A stretch of DNA of 64,000 nt from Gammaproteobacteria bacterium (GCA_018828385.1 JAHJVE010000011.1:86965-150964), one strand, 5' to 3'. Positions 18,905 through 27,325 are shown, counted from the first letter of the stretch. Translations and numbers: made by a program. Notes: a model not told the origin generated them from the letters alone.

Positions 18905-19674
18905 CTGGCCAGCCAGCCCAGCCCCGCTTCGGTCGTCGTCAGCGGCTTGTATTCGCAGCCGATCCATCCGGCGTAGCCGAGCCTGTCTATCAGCTCGAAC
19001 AAAAACGGGTAATAGATCTCCCCGGTGCCCGGTTCATGGCGACCGGGGTTGTCGGCGATCTGGATGTGGCCGATGCGCCCGAGATGGGCTTCGATGGTCC
19101 GGGCCAGGTCACCCTGGATGATTTGCGCGTGATAGAGGTCGAGTTGCAGTTTGACGTTGGGGCGGTCGATGGCATCGAGCAGGCGCAACGCCTTGTTAAC
19201 GTCGTCCAGCCAGTAGCCCGGCATGTCGATACGACTGTTGATCGGCTCGATCAGCACGGTCGCGCCGACGGTGGCGAAGCGGTCGGCGGCGAATTGCAGG
19301 TTGGCGATGTAGGTCGCCTCCAGTTCGGCCTCGCCAACGCCTGAGGGACGAAGTCCGGCCATGCAATGAACGCGTTCGCAATCGAGGACCATGGCGTAGT
19401 TCAGCGCCTGTTCGACACTTTCTGCGAATTCGCCCTGGCGGTGCGGCAAACAGGCCAGACCGCGCTCACCGGCCGCCCAGTCGCCGGGCGGCAGATTGAA
19501 CAGCACCTGCTCGACAGCGGCCGCCTTGAGCCATTCGGCGACGTCATGGGCCGGCCAGTCGTAAGGAAAAAGATACTCAACACCCTGAAAGCCGGCTACT
19601 GCCGCCCTCTGGAAACGCTCCGGGAACGGCACGTCGGCAAATAAAAAACTGAGATTGGCTGCGAACTGGGGCAT
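18901..19674 (-). CDS. hyi: Hydroxypyruvate isomerase
   Basis: A protein of 257 residues, as expected (E. coli Hyi 258). It is a xylose-isomerase-like TIM barrel: MPQFAANLSFLFADVPFPERF at the start, then GFQGVEYLFPY, HCMAG, LIEPINSRIDMPGYWL, LQLDLYHAQI and HIQIADNPGRHEPGTGEI, which holds the metal-binding and catalytic Glu, Asp and His residues. It interconverts hydroxypyruvate and tartronate semialdehyde. It is the first gene of the hyi-ttuD-glcDEF-HDOD operon. The 62-base gap to the divergent adenosyltransferase start must hold both promoters. Confidence 0.95.
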   Translation of the reverse strand: MPQFAANLSFLFADVPFPERFQRAAVAGFQGVEYLFPYDWPAHDVAEWLKAAAVEQVLFNLPPGDWAAGERGLACLPHRQGEFAESVEQALNYAMVLDCERVHCMAGLRPSGVGEAELEATYIANLQFAADRFATVGATVLIEPINSRIDMPGYWLDDVNKALRLLDAIDRPNVKLQLDLYHAQIIQGDLARTIEAHLGRIGHIQIADNPGRHEPGTGEIYYPFLFELIDRLGYAGWIGCEYKPLTTTEAGLGWLAR

Positions 19675-19705
19675 AACGATGTCTGTCTCAAGTGCGGAGC
19701 AAAAG

Positions 19706-19711
19706 TATAAT
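19706..19711 (+). promoter_or_regulatory. Candidate -10 element of the adenosyltransferase gene
   Basis: TATAAT 25 bases before the GTG start at 19737, in the divergent gap with hyi. No clear -35 was seen. Confidence 0.35.
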
Positions 19712-19736
19712 CTGCACAGACTCTGGAGAAAGCACC

Positions 19737-20315
19737 GTGAACGACACCGAACATGAACGCAAGGGCAACCGCCTGTCGAAGATCGTCACCCGCACCGGCG
19801 ACGCCGGCACGACCGGCCTTGGCGACGGCAGCCGGACGACCAAGGACAGCCTGCGCATCGACGCCATCGGTGAGGTCGACGAGCTCAATTCCGGCCTCGG
19901 CGTGCTGCTCTGCGAAGAGATGCCCGAGGCCATGCGTGCCGCCCTGCTCGACATCCAGAACGACCTTTTCGACCTCGGCGGCGAACTTTGCCTGCCCGGC
20001 ATGGAAGTCATGAAGGACGCCCAGGTCGCCCGCCTTGAAGCACAGGCCGAAGCCTTCAACGCCGACCTGCCGAGGCTCAAGGAATTCATCCTGCCCGGCG
20101 GCACCCGCGCCGCCGCGCTCGCCCACCTGAGCCGCACCGTCTGCCGCCGCGCCGAACGAGCCATGGTCCGCCTGCACGGCGCCGAACCGCTGTCCGACGC
20201 CGCCCGCCGCTACATCAACCGCCTGTCCGACCTCCTCTTCATCCTCGGCCGCGCCCTCAACCGCGCCGGCGGCCGCGGCGATGTGCTCTGGCAAAAGGGC
20301 AAGAATGCCGCGTAA
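19737..20315 (+). CDS. pduO: ATP:cob(I)alamin adenosyltransferase, PduO type
   Basis: A protein of 192 residues. The GTG at 19737 is chosen because CTGGAGAAAGCACC precedes it and the family begins with KIVTRTGDAGTTGLGDGSR soon after; a frame starting at 19692 would overlap the -10 box. Conserved ATP and cobalamin contacts appear: RTGDAGTTGLGDG, DAIGEVDELNSGLG, FILPGGTRAAALAHLSRTVCRRAER and YINRLSDLLFILGRALN. It transfers the adenosyl group of ATP to cob(I)alamin to make adenosylcobalamin. There are no cobalamin-dependent enzymes nearby. Confidence 0.93.
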   Translation: MNDTEHERKGNRLSKIVTRTGDAGTTGLGDGSRTTKDSLRIDAIGEVDELNSGLGVLLCEEMPEAMRAALLDIQNDLFDLGGELCLPGMEVMKDAQVARLEAQAEAFNADLPRLKEFILPGGTRAAALAHLSRTVCRRAERAMVRLHGAEPLSDAARRYINRLSDLLFILGRALNRAGGRGDVLWQKGKNAA

Positions 20316-20355
20316 CACGCCCCGGCCGGCCACCCTCGCCCTCCTTGGTTAAGCC

Positions 20356-20571
20356 GTGTACCGCGTCAAGACAAGCTACCGCACAGGCACCGACCGCCCG
20401 ATAATCGAGCACGGTCCCTGGCACGAATCGCGCAAGGTCGCCGAACAATGGGCCGAGCAACTGCGCGTCGCCGGTTACGCCGTCAGCATTGAGAGCCAGA
20501 GCATTCATACCGGCGGCGGCGAAGATGACGACAACGCCGACCTCGCCGCGGCGCTGGCCGGGATGGCCTGA
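20356..20571 (+). CDS. Small hydrophilic protein, unknown function
   Basis: A protein of 71 residues from a GTG start. The pattern YRVKTSYRTGTDRPIIEHGPWHESRKVAEQWAEQL suggests a compact alpha/beta domain, and the C-terminal part is acidic (GGGEDDDNAD) and ends in an Ala-rich helix. The ribosome site is weak. It lies between two same-strand genes with 40- and 64-base gaps. No family is recognised. The codon pattern matches its neighbours and the position between genes favours a real gene. Confidence 0.55.
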   Translation: MYRVKTSYRTGTDRPIIEHGPWHESRKVAEQWAEQLRVAGYAVSIESQSIHTGGGEDDDNADLAAALAGMA

Positions 20572-20635
20572 GCGGGCGGCCTGCGCCGGACAGGCTTAAG
20601 ATCGGCAAACAATCCAGGCCGCCGGAGACAAGCCC

Positions 20636-21457
20636 ATGACCATCCCAGAACTCACCACCCTCGCCGTCACGCTCGACGATCACGTCGCCGAAATCCGCCT
20701 CAACCGGCCGGACAAGTCGAATGCCATGAACGCCGCGATGTGGCAGGAAATTCGTCAGGCTTTCGAATGGGTCGACGCCACGCCGGAAGCCCGCGTTGCC
20801 ATCCTGAGCGGCGAAGGAAAAAACTTTTGCGCCGGGATCGACCTCGCCATGCTCGGCAGCATTCAGCAACAGATTGCTCACGCCGACGGTGCCCGGAGTC
20901 GCGAGACGCTGCGTCGGTTGATCCTCGATTTGCAGGATTGCCTGAGCAGCGTCGAACGCTGCCGCAAGCCGGTGCTCGCCGCCATCCAGGGCGCCTGCGT
21001 CGGCGGTGCGCTGGATCTCGTGACCTGTTGCGACATGCGCTACGCGGCGCCGGATGCGGTTTTTTCGATCAAGGAAATCGATCTCGGCATGGTCGCCGAT
21101 GTCGGCACCCTGCAACGCCTTCCACGCCTGATTGGTGAAGGGATGGCGCGCGAACTGGCGTACACCGGCCGCAATGTGGACGCCGACGAAGCGGAAAGAC
21201 TCGGCCTGATCAATTTCAAATTTGACGATTTTTCCCGGTTGACCGTAGGCGTCAGGGAAATCGCCCAAACCATCGCCGCCAAGTCGCCGCTGGCCATTCG
21301 CGGGACCAAGGACGTGCTCAATTTCAGCCGCGACCACTCGGTAGCCGACGGCCTCAACTACGTCGCCGGCTGGAACGCGGCGATGCTGCTTTCGGCCGAC
21401 CTCGGCGAATGCATCGCCGCCCAGCGCGAAAAACGCACCGCGCAGTTCAAGGATTAA
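20636..21457 (+). CDS. Crotonase-family enzyme, probable delta(3,5)-delta(2,4)-dienoyl-CoA isomerase
   Basis: A protein of 273 residues with the enoyl-CoA hydratase/isomerase fold. The oxyanion-hole segment GEGKNFCAGIDLAML and the later GACVGGALDLVTCCDMRYA are typical. The signature DVGTLQRLPRLIGEG, with an Asp at the position used as acid/base in mammalian ECH1, favours the dienoyl-CoA isomerase subgroup over ordinary hydratases. It would shift double bonds of unsaturated acyl-CoAs during beta-oxidation. Motif copy 9 is in sense orientation near residue 200 (FSRLTVGV). The gene appears solitary. Confidence 0.85.
   Translation: MTIPELTTLAVTLDDHVAEIRLNRPDKSNAMNAAMWQEIRQAFEWVDATPEARVAILSGEGKNFCAGIDLAMLGSIQQQIAHADGARSRETLRRLILDLQDCLSSVERCRKPVLAAIQGACVGGALDLVTCCDMRYAAPDAVFSIKEIDLGMVADVGTLQRLPRLIGEGMARELAYTGRNVDADEAERLGLINFKFDDFSRLTVGVREIAQTIAAKSPLAIRGTKDVLNFSRDHSVADGLNYVAGWNAAMLLSADLGECIAAQREKRTAQFKD
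21211..21250 (+). repeat. Dispersed motif, copy 9
   Basis: CAATTTCAAATTTGACGATT followed by TTTCCCGGTTGACCGTAGG, with three T-rich tracts. It is in sense orientation in the dienoyl-CoA isomerase gene. Confidence 0.85.
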
Positions 21458-21484
21458 GTTACCCGGCTTACCTGGCTGGATGGA

Positions 21485-21508
21485 AAAAGGGAGGGAATAA
21501 TCCCTCCC
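21485..21508 (-). terminator. Terminator of the cytochrome operon
   Basis: Stem GGGAGGG/CCCTCCC with loop AATAAT (21489-21508). On the minus strand it is followed by a T5 run, 26 bases after the stop of the multiheme c/b gene. It may also serve the converging isomerase gene. Confidence 0.8.
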
Positions 21509-21533
21509 CCATGGGCGCCGGGGAATTGCCCCC

Positions 21534-23489
21534 TTAACCGCCGAAGAAGCCGATCGTCACCAGCACCAGCAACCCGAGGCCGACGCTGATCAGCACGATA
21601 CCGAGGATCACCGAGCCGAGATGCATCTGCTTCGACGGCGCATCGACCAGATATTTCTCCAGTTCGCCGGTTTCCACCATGCGCCGATAGTGCGCCGGGT
21701 GATCCTTGCGGAACTCGTCGATGGTCTGGGTACCGGTGAACATCACGACATCGGGCGGTGGCAACTTGTCCGGCCGGAAGTGGTTGTTGAAGAAATGCAC
21801 CGTAAAGAGGAAGACGGCCGCCAGGAAGGCTTCTTCACCATGCACCAGCGTTGCCACATTGAACACCCAGCCCGGCAGGTAGGCCGCCGTGACGTGCGGC
21901 AAGGCCAGCATCAAGCCGCTCCAGCCGATGATATTCACCCCCCAGAATACCGCCCAGTAGTCGAACTTCTCGAAGTAAGCCCAGCGCTCGAACTGCGGTT
22001 TCGGCCCGCGGCCGAAGAACCACTTGAACATGCCCCAGCAATCGCTGAAGTCCTTCCAGTTGGGGATCAGCGAATCCGGCCCGAACCAGCGGAAGGTCTT
22101 GTCGCGCAGGAGCTTCTGCATGACGTAGACAAAGTGGATCAGGAAGATGCTGACAAAGAGCGCCGCGGCAACCCGGTGGATCAGGCCGAGCACCTTCGGA
22201 CCGCCGACCAGTGCCGCCACGTGCGGCGCCCAGCTACTGCCCGAGAACATCGCCGAAGTACCGGTCAGCACCAGCGTCATGGTCACCAGCGCAAAGACCA
22301 GGTGAGCGAGGCGCCAGCCCCAGGCGAAGCGCTGGAAGTGCTTTTCGGGATTCAGGCCGAGGGCTTCGGTATCGACGTGTTTGGTGACCAGATGGCCGCC
22401 GCGTTCCTGCCATTCGCGGTAGTACCACAGGGCGCAATGCACCCAGAAGAAGGCGAAAACGCCGATCAGCAAGGCCACCATGAACTTGGTGGCGATCCAC
22501 ATCTGCGGATACTTCTCGAAATCTTGGCTGTTGGCATGCGGCCCGAATGAAATAAAACCTTCAGTCGCCAGCGGCAGCCCCTTCTTCTCGTTGTGGCATT
22601 CGCGGCAGGTTTTCAGGCGATTGTTGATATGCACCTTGGACGCCGGGTCATCGACCTTGGCAATGCCGTGGCTGCCATGGCAGTTCGAACATTTGGCCGT
22701 ATAGGTATAGCCCAGCTTGTTGACCTGGCCATGGTAGGTGTCGCGATAGCTGTGCAACTCCTTTTCGTGGCAGTCGCCGCAGGCCTCGACGTTGTTCAGC
22801 TTGAAGGGGTCCGACGAGGCGCCCTTGATTTCGTGTGTCGTATGGCAGTCGATACAGACCGCCCCTTTCGGGTCATCCTTGCCCATGACCAGGGCACCGT
22901 GCACCGACCCCTCGTAGTCCTCAAGCTGATCTTCGTGACACTTTTCGCCGCAGGTCTTGGGAATGCTCAGACGCCATTGTTCGCGCTCCGGCGTGCCCTT
23001 CTTGGGCACGGCAAAATCATGCGTCGCATGACAATCGCCACAAGTCGCCTTTGGACGATCCGGGAAATCCGCATCCGGGCGGGCATGGAATGAAGCCTGG
23101 TAGGCGGCAATATTCTCCGCGACCACACCAAGCCGCTCCTTGCCAGCCGGATTGGCCTTGGCCTCCTCCCACAACTTCATATGACAGGTCGCGCAATCCG
23201 GCTTGGCCACATTCTCGGCCTTGGCATGCTTTTCCTGGGCATCGACGATGTCGGTATGGCAAGCGACGCAGGCCATCCTGGCATGCACGCTTTTTGCCGC
23301 ATTTTTCGGGTTGACCGTAGCAAGCGAACGCTTCCCGTCATCGCCATCGGGCACTTCGATCTTGTGTTTTCCTGCCGCGTGACAAGCAAGACAGGCGGCG
23401 TCGGTCAGCCCCTCGGCCTGTACGCTCGTTTGCAACAACACGCCGGCGACAAGCGCCAGCAATGCCTTGAAGTAGACTCGGGTATCCAT
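21534..23489 (-). CDS. CbcL-like inner-membrane multiheme c / b-type cytochrome fusion
   Basis: A protein of 651 residues from the ATG at 23489 (TGGAAAAGAAA ribosome site, then a signal peptide MDTRVYFKALLALVAGVLLQTSVQA). The periplasmic half has eight CXXCH sites (CLACH at 33-37, CVACH, CATCH, CGDCH, CIDCH, CGDCH, CSNCH, CRECH) plus one CGEKCH of CX3CH type, so up to nine c hemes. From about residue 375 there are membrane helices with paired His residues (WRLAHLVF, GLIHRVAA, FLIHFVYV, TVHFFNNHF), as in HydC/FdnI-type b cytochromes. The layout matches Geobacter CbcL, a quinol dehydrogenase for extracellular respiration. It would link the quinone pool to the decaheme and barrel encoded upstream. 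Confidence 0.85.
   Translation of the reverse strand: MDTRVYFKALLALVAGVLLQTSVQAEGLTDAACLACHAAGKHKIEVPDGDDGKRSLATVNPKNAAKSVHARMACVACHTDIVDAQEKHAKAENVAKPDCATCHMKLWEEAKANPAGKERLGVVAENIAAYQASFHARPDADFPDRPKATCGDCHATHDFAVPKKGTPEREQWRLSIPKTCGEKCHEDQLEDYEGSVHGALVMGKDDPKGAVCIDCHTTHEIKGASSDPFKLNNVEACGDCHEKELHSYRDTYHGQVNKLGYTYTAKCSNCHGSHGIAKVDDPASKVHINNRLKTCRECHNEKKGLPLATEGFISFGPHANSQDFEKYPQMWIATKFMVALLIGVFAFFWVHCALWYYREWQERGGHLVTKHVDTEALGLNPEKHFQRFAWGWRLAHLVFALVTMTLVLTGTSAMFSGSSWAPHVAALVGGPKVLGLIHRVAAALFVSIFLIHFVYVMQKLLRDKTFRWFGPDSLIPNWKDFSDCWGMFKWFFGRGPKPQFERWAYFEKFDYWAVFWGVNIIGWSGLMLALPHVTAAYLPGWVFNVATLVHGEEAFLAAVFLFTVHFFNNHFRPDKLPPPDVVMFTGTQTIDEFRKDHPAHYRRMVETGELEKYLVDAPSKQMHLGSVILGIVLISVGLGLLVLVTIGFFGG
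23291..23323 (+). repeat. Dispersed motif, copy 10
   Basis: CTTTTTGCCGCATTTTTCGG followed by GTTGACCGTAGCAAG. It is antisense in the CbcL-like gene, between the first two heme sites (ATVNPKNAAKS). Confidence 0.85.
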
Positions 23490-23562
23490 TTTCTTTTCCA
23501 AAATACAAAACAGGCTTTGTTTCGTGATGAGCGTTTTGCCGCAAGCCTGAGCGCTCGGCAAA

Positions 23563-23591
23563 GCAAAAGGGGGCTTGGTGCCCCCTTTTGC
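23563..23591 (-). terminator. Strong hairpin between the barrel gene and the CbcL-like gene
   Basis: Eleven-base perfect stem GCAAAAGGGGG/CCCCCTTTTGC with a seven-base loop, in the 127-base gap inside the cytochrome operon. It lacks a long T run on the minus strand, so it may act as a partial terminator or mRNA-stabilising hairpin that lowers expression of the downstream gene. Confidence 0.6.
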
Positions 23592-23616
23592 GACCTTCAT
23601 TTCCAGCCGGCGACCA

Positions 23617-25935
23617 TTACTGGAAGCTATAGACGTAAGAGGCGCCAAGGAAGCTGACTTCGTAGTTCGGCGCTTGCTCGTTGGTCGGCATCACCCGGTT
23701 TGGCGTATAGCCGTACTGGTAACCGTTGTAGTAATAATCCGAGCTGGTCAGGTTCTGATAGAGATAAACCAGCGCGACCTTGGCGTGCTTGTCGATCCGG
23801 TAACTCCCCGTCAGCTTGAAGGCGACCAGTTCGGCCTTGATGTCCGGCGTGTCGCCACAAGTCAGCGTCCCCGTTGCACCGCAAGTAGCCAGGTAGGGCA
23901 CCTGCGTCGAATAGTGCGACTTGTCGAGTGAGTAGGAGAGATCACCCAGCAGTTCCAGCTTGCCGCCGAGGAAGGCATGCTTGGTATTCAGGCCGATACT
24001 GCTGCCATCCTGCTTCAGCTGGTTGCTGAAGACGTTGGTCGGCGCCACCGTCACGCTCGGCGCCGGAACCCCGCCAGCCGCCCCCGCCGACAGGTCACGC
24101 TCGGAATTCTGCCAGCTGACATAGGCTGAAACGCTGGCATTCTCGCTGTAGGTGTAAGTTGCATCCAGATTGAAACTGGCTGAACTGCCATCCTGCACGC
24201 CCAGCGTGGCTTCATACTCGTCAAATGAATAACGACCGCTGACACCGAAATCCAGCCTTTCCGTTGCCTGCCAATTGAGCCCCGCCTTGACGATATTCTG
24301 CGTCCGACTGGCGTAAGGGTAAGCAAGGTAGCCGGCGTAGTCGCCGCCGTTGATCGTGGCAGCAACCGCATAGTTGCCGGTGTTCGCCTTGTAAAGATGG
24401 TTGAATTCAGCGTTCCGCTTGGCGTAGGCATAGCCGACATTGAGCTTCACGTTGTCGCCGGCTTTCAGGCGGTAGGTCAGGCCAAGCTTGTCCTCGTCGC
24501 TGGACGGGCTGGCCACGCACTCTGCCCCGCCGACCACGTTGTTGCACCAGCGTTTGATGTACTCGTGCTCATAGGCCAGGCGAAGGCTCTGCTTTTTGCC
24601 GATACGGTAATCACCGGCCAGCTCGAGCTGCGCTTTCCTGTTGCTGTAAGGCGTACTGATACCGGAATAGCCACCGCCGGCAATTTCCACATAGTTGTAG
24701 GTATTCGAGGTGGTCTGATTGTCACGCTCGTTATATTTTATGCCGGCACTCAGCGACAGGTCCTTTGTGGTCCGATTGGTCAGCTTCAGGTTGGCATGGG
24801 TGGTCACGACGGAACCATCCAGCGACGTCTGCGGCAAGCCGCCAACCTGCATGACGGCACTTGCATAGCTGTCGTTCTGCGTGTTGCGGCCGTAGGAGAA
24901 ACCGCCAACCAACTTGGTGCTGGGCGAGAAAGCGTAACCACCGGAAAGATTGAGCTGGTGGAACTGGTTATCGGGCGCCGTGCTCGCCACATTGGTCTGG
25001 TACGTACAGGCGCCACCGGGAGCACAACCCGTGAAGCCCGTTGTCTGCAGCATGGCGTTCTGCCATGACAGGCTGTCGTAGCCATCACGGAAAATCGATC
25101 CGAAATAGCCGGCGGTCAGATAACCTTTGTCGCCAACCCAATTCACGGCCAGGCTGAAGGTGTCCGTCTTGTAGTTGGTAGGGGCCATCAGAACGGAGAC
25201 CGCCTCGGCGCGCCCTATCCCCGAGGCAATGGTGGCATAGGCCGCCCCCCCCTGGTTGCCGAACGCCTGCAGTTTGGCGCCGCTTTGGTCGAGATGGTTA
25301 TAGTCGAAACGTATGCTCAACTGCCGACTGAAATGAAACCCCGCGCCGAACGCCGTGTTCTTTCGGGTGCTACCCACTTCCTCCGTATGGAAAGCGCCTA
25401 GCTGATACTGGGCATCGAGCGTCCGCGCGCTTGGATTGGTCTGGGCATTGAAGGTGCCAAAAGTTACCGGGAGGGTGAAATTATTCCCGCCCATGGCCCC
25501 TTGCAACGGCGTTTGATAGGTATCCGAGACGTTATGGCGCAGTTCGTCATAACCGATACGCACATCCCAGGAACCCTGGCTGCTGACCGAGGCGCCGAAT
25601 TCCCTCGACGTCGTGCCGAGGTCCCGGCCGTTCATCTCCCAGCGCAAAGTGCCATTGCCACCATCGTAGGCGTCGTAGGCGCTTCCCCCGCCAATGTTGA
25701 AGTTGGCAATTCCGTATGCACCGGAATCGTTGAGGCCGTTGTATTCGCCAAACTTGGCTGACTTTTCCGACACGCCGGCAACGCCGACTTCGACCGAACT
25801 GGTCGGACGAGTCAACACGCTGACCTCATCGTCGGCCGCCATGACCATCAGCGGCATGGCAAACATCGCGGCCAGGGCACCATGGACGGCAAGGCTCAGG
25901 GCGCTGCGTTGCAGTTTCTCATTTCGCGTTTTCAT
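23617..25935 (-). CDS. mtrB: MtrB/PioB-type outer-membrane beta-barrel of a porin-cytochrome complex
   Basis: A protein of 772 residues with a signal peptide ending at VMAADDE (about residue 34). The rest is an uninterrupted series of alternating hydrophobic/polar strands rich in Tyr, Gly, Asn and Ser, as in 26-28-strand barrels, ending in an aromatic strand (GASYVYSFQ). Recurrent phrases such as FSRQLSIRFDYNHLDQSG, LTYRLKAGDNVKLNVGYAYAKRNAEF and SGRYSFDEYEATLG match the decaheme-associated MtrB/PioB family. The N-terminal CXXC of Shewanella MtrB is absent. It would sheath the decaheme encoded just upstream (22-base gap) and form a conductive pore through the outer membrane. Confidence 0.87.
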   Translation of the reverse strand: MKTRNEKLQRSALSLAVHGALAAMFAMPLMVMAADDEVSVLTRPTSSVEVGVAGVSEKSAKFGEYNGLNDSGAYGIANFNIGGGSAYDAYDGGNGTLRWEMNGRDLGTTSREFGASVSSQGSWDVRIGYDELRHNVSDTYQTPLQGAMGGNNFTLPVTFGTFNAQTNPSARTLDAQYQLGAFHTEEVGSTRKNTAFGAGFHFSRQLSIRFDYNHLDQSGAKLQAFGNQGGAAYATIASGIGRAEAVSVLMAPTNYKTDTFSLAVNWVGDKGYLTAGYFGSIFRDGYDSLSWQNAMLQTTGFTGCAPGGACTYQTNVASTAPDNQFHQLNLSGGYAFSPSTKLVGGFSYGRNTQNDSYASAVMQVGGLPQTSLDGSVVTTHANLKLTNRTTKDLSLSAGIKYNERDNQTTSNTYNYVEIAGGGYSGISTPYSNRKAQLELAGDYRIGKKQSLRLAYEHEYIKRWCNNVVGGAECVASPSSDEDKLGLTYRLKAGDNVKLNVGYAYAKRNAEFNHLYKANTGNYAVAATINGGDYAGYLAYPYASRTQNIVKAGLNWQATERLDFGVSGRYSFDEYEATLGVQDGSSASFNLDATYTYSENASVSAYVSWQNSERDLSAGAAGGVPAPSVTVAPTNVFSNQLKQDGSSIGLNTKHAFLGGKLELLGDLSYSLDKSHYSTQVPYLATCGATGTLTCGDTPDIKAELVAFKLTGSYRIDKHAKVALVYLYQNLTSSDYYYNGYQYGYTPNRVMPTNEQAPNYEVSFLGASYVYSFQ

Positions 25936-25957
25936 AATAATTTCCCCGATGTCCAGG

Positions 25958-26926
25958 TTAGCGGTGCAGCAACGCGCCAGCAGGATGATTGGAACCGTGA
26001 ATCACACTGTGGCAATTCATGCAGCCACGGCCGGTGTAATTTTCGCTGGGAACCGCCGTCAGTCCGGCTTGCGTGCCGCCAGCATTGGCCGCAACCGGCA
26101 CCTTGCTGTTATGCGGACCGTCGTGGCACTCGGTACAAAGGAAGGGCGCCCGAGACTTCAACAAGGGAGAAATGTTCGAGCCGTGCGGGGTATGGCAATT
26201 GCTGCAATCCTCGGTCGCGGCCTGATGCTCCCAGAGGAACGGGCCGCGCTTTTCGGCATGGCAGGTAAAACAGGTTTCGTTCAGCGTGTTCTTCTTCAAC
26301 AGCTTGGGACCGGCCGAACCGTGCGGGTTGTGGCAATCGGAACAGGCAATCTTGCCCTCGGCCACCGGGTGGTGAGACATCTTGCGACCTTCGGCACGCT
26401 GCTCCTTGTGGCAGGTATAGCAAACTTGCGGTTGCGTCGCCTTTTTCAGAACCTTGTCCTGATGCGTGTGGTTGGTGTGGCAACTGACGCACGAAACGTC
26501 GCCGCTGTCATGCTGGCTGGCTGTCCAGTGCGTGCGCTTGTCGCCCTTGTGGCAACCGGCACAGACTTCGCTCTGCTCACGGGTACTCAGTGTCGATTTG
26601 GCACCAAAAACGACGTCGACCGCACCGCGCTTGCCACCGACCTCGCCCTTTTTCGGACCATTCTTGACGTGTGCCTCGCTGGCGCCGTGGCAGGTCTGGC
26701 AACCCGGCGTACGACCATCGGCCTTGACCCCGTGCTTGCCTTTGTAAACAGCGAGAACGGCCTTGTTGTCATTTTCGTCGTGACATTCGGTACAGACCTG
26801 ATCGCCCTTCAGGCTGCGATCAGCCGACGAGGCCATCGCCCCATCATTGCCTGCATACGCCGCGCCAAGCTGCCCCAATCCAGCTATCGCCGCGCAGACG
26901 ATCAATAGTTTTTTCCAATGTTTCAT
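25958..26926 (-). CDS. mtrA: Decaheme c-type cytochrome, MtrA/DmsE type
   Basis: A protein of 322 residues with a signal peptide (cleavage after AYA, about residue 26) and exactly ten CXXCH sites: CTECH, CQTCH, CAGCH, CVSCH, CYTCH, CSDCH, CFTCH, CSNCH, CTECH, CMNCH. Several are followed by NPHG or TPHG, and free His residues give bis-His ligation, typical of MtrA, PioA and DmsE. It should lie inside the outer-membrane barrel and relay electrons between periplasm and cell surface. It is the second gene of the operon, after a monoheme cytochrome. Size and heme count match the Shewanella MtrA family (about 330 residues). Confidence 0.92.
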   Translation of the reverse strand: MKHWKKLLIVCAAIAGLGQLGAAYAGNDGAMASSADRSLKGDQVCTECHDENDNKAVLAVYKGKHGVKADGRTPGCQTCHGASEAHVKNGPKKGEVGGKRGAVDVVFGAKSTLSTREQSEVCAGCHKGDKRTHWTASQHDSGDVSCVSCHTNHTHQDKVLKKATQPQVCYTCHKEQRAEGRKMSHHPVAEGKIACSDCHNPHGSAGPKLLKKNTLNETCFTCHAEKRGPFLWEHQAATEDCSNCHTPHGSNISPLLKSRAPFLCTECHDGPHNSKVPVAANAGGTQAGLTAVPSENYTGRGCMNCHSVIHGSNHPAGALLHR

Positions 26927-26974
26927 TGCTACCCCCTGAGTTACCTGCCCAACACCTTGAAACCGGACGCGCTC

Positions 26975-27325
26975 TTAGAGTGAGAGGATCCAGTGCACCA
27001 GATTCTTGATTTCGGCCTGATCGGTGGTATCGATGATCTTGTGGTCTTCCTCCGAGCCGTCCTCAAGCTTGACCTTGGGGCCGGTGGTGATGTTCTTGAT
27101 CATCTTGGTTTCGCCCTCGGCTTCCTTGCCTTTGTACTTGATGGCGATTTTCTTGTAGGAAGGCCCCTTCTTGGTCTTGTCGACGGCGTGGCACTTGAAG
27201 CAGTCGTTCTTCTTGGCCAGTGCCCTGGCGGCGCCTTCATCCACGGCCGCCACGGCAGCACTGGAGATCATGAAAATTGCCGCAGAAGCGGCAAGCAGAG
27301 AAGTACGCGCAAAGCTGAAGTTCAC
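26975..27325 (-). CDS. Periplasmic monoheme cytochrome c, class I
   Basis: A protein of 116 residues starting at a GTG preceded by GGGGGATAGAAA. The signal peptide ends at AVAA (about residue 27). One heme site CFKCH is near residue 42, with the distal Met probably in TKMIKN. Lys-rich loops give a basic surface. It is the first gene of the porin-cytochrome operon and may shuttle electrons between the CbcL-like inner-membrane protein and the decaheme, or to an oxidase. It is longer than c551 by one insert containing DGSEEDHKIIDT. Confidence 0.9.
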   Translation of the reverse strand: MNFSFARTSLLAASAAIFMISSAAVAAVDEGAARALAKKNDCFKCHAVDKTKKGPSYKKIAIKYKGKEAEGETKMIKNITTGPKVKLEDGSEEDHKIIDTTDQAEIKNLVHWILSL

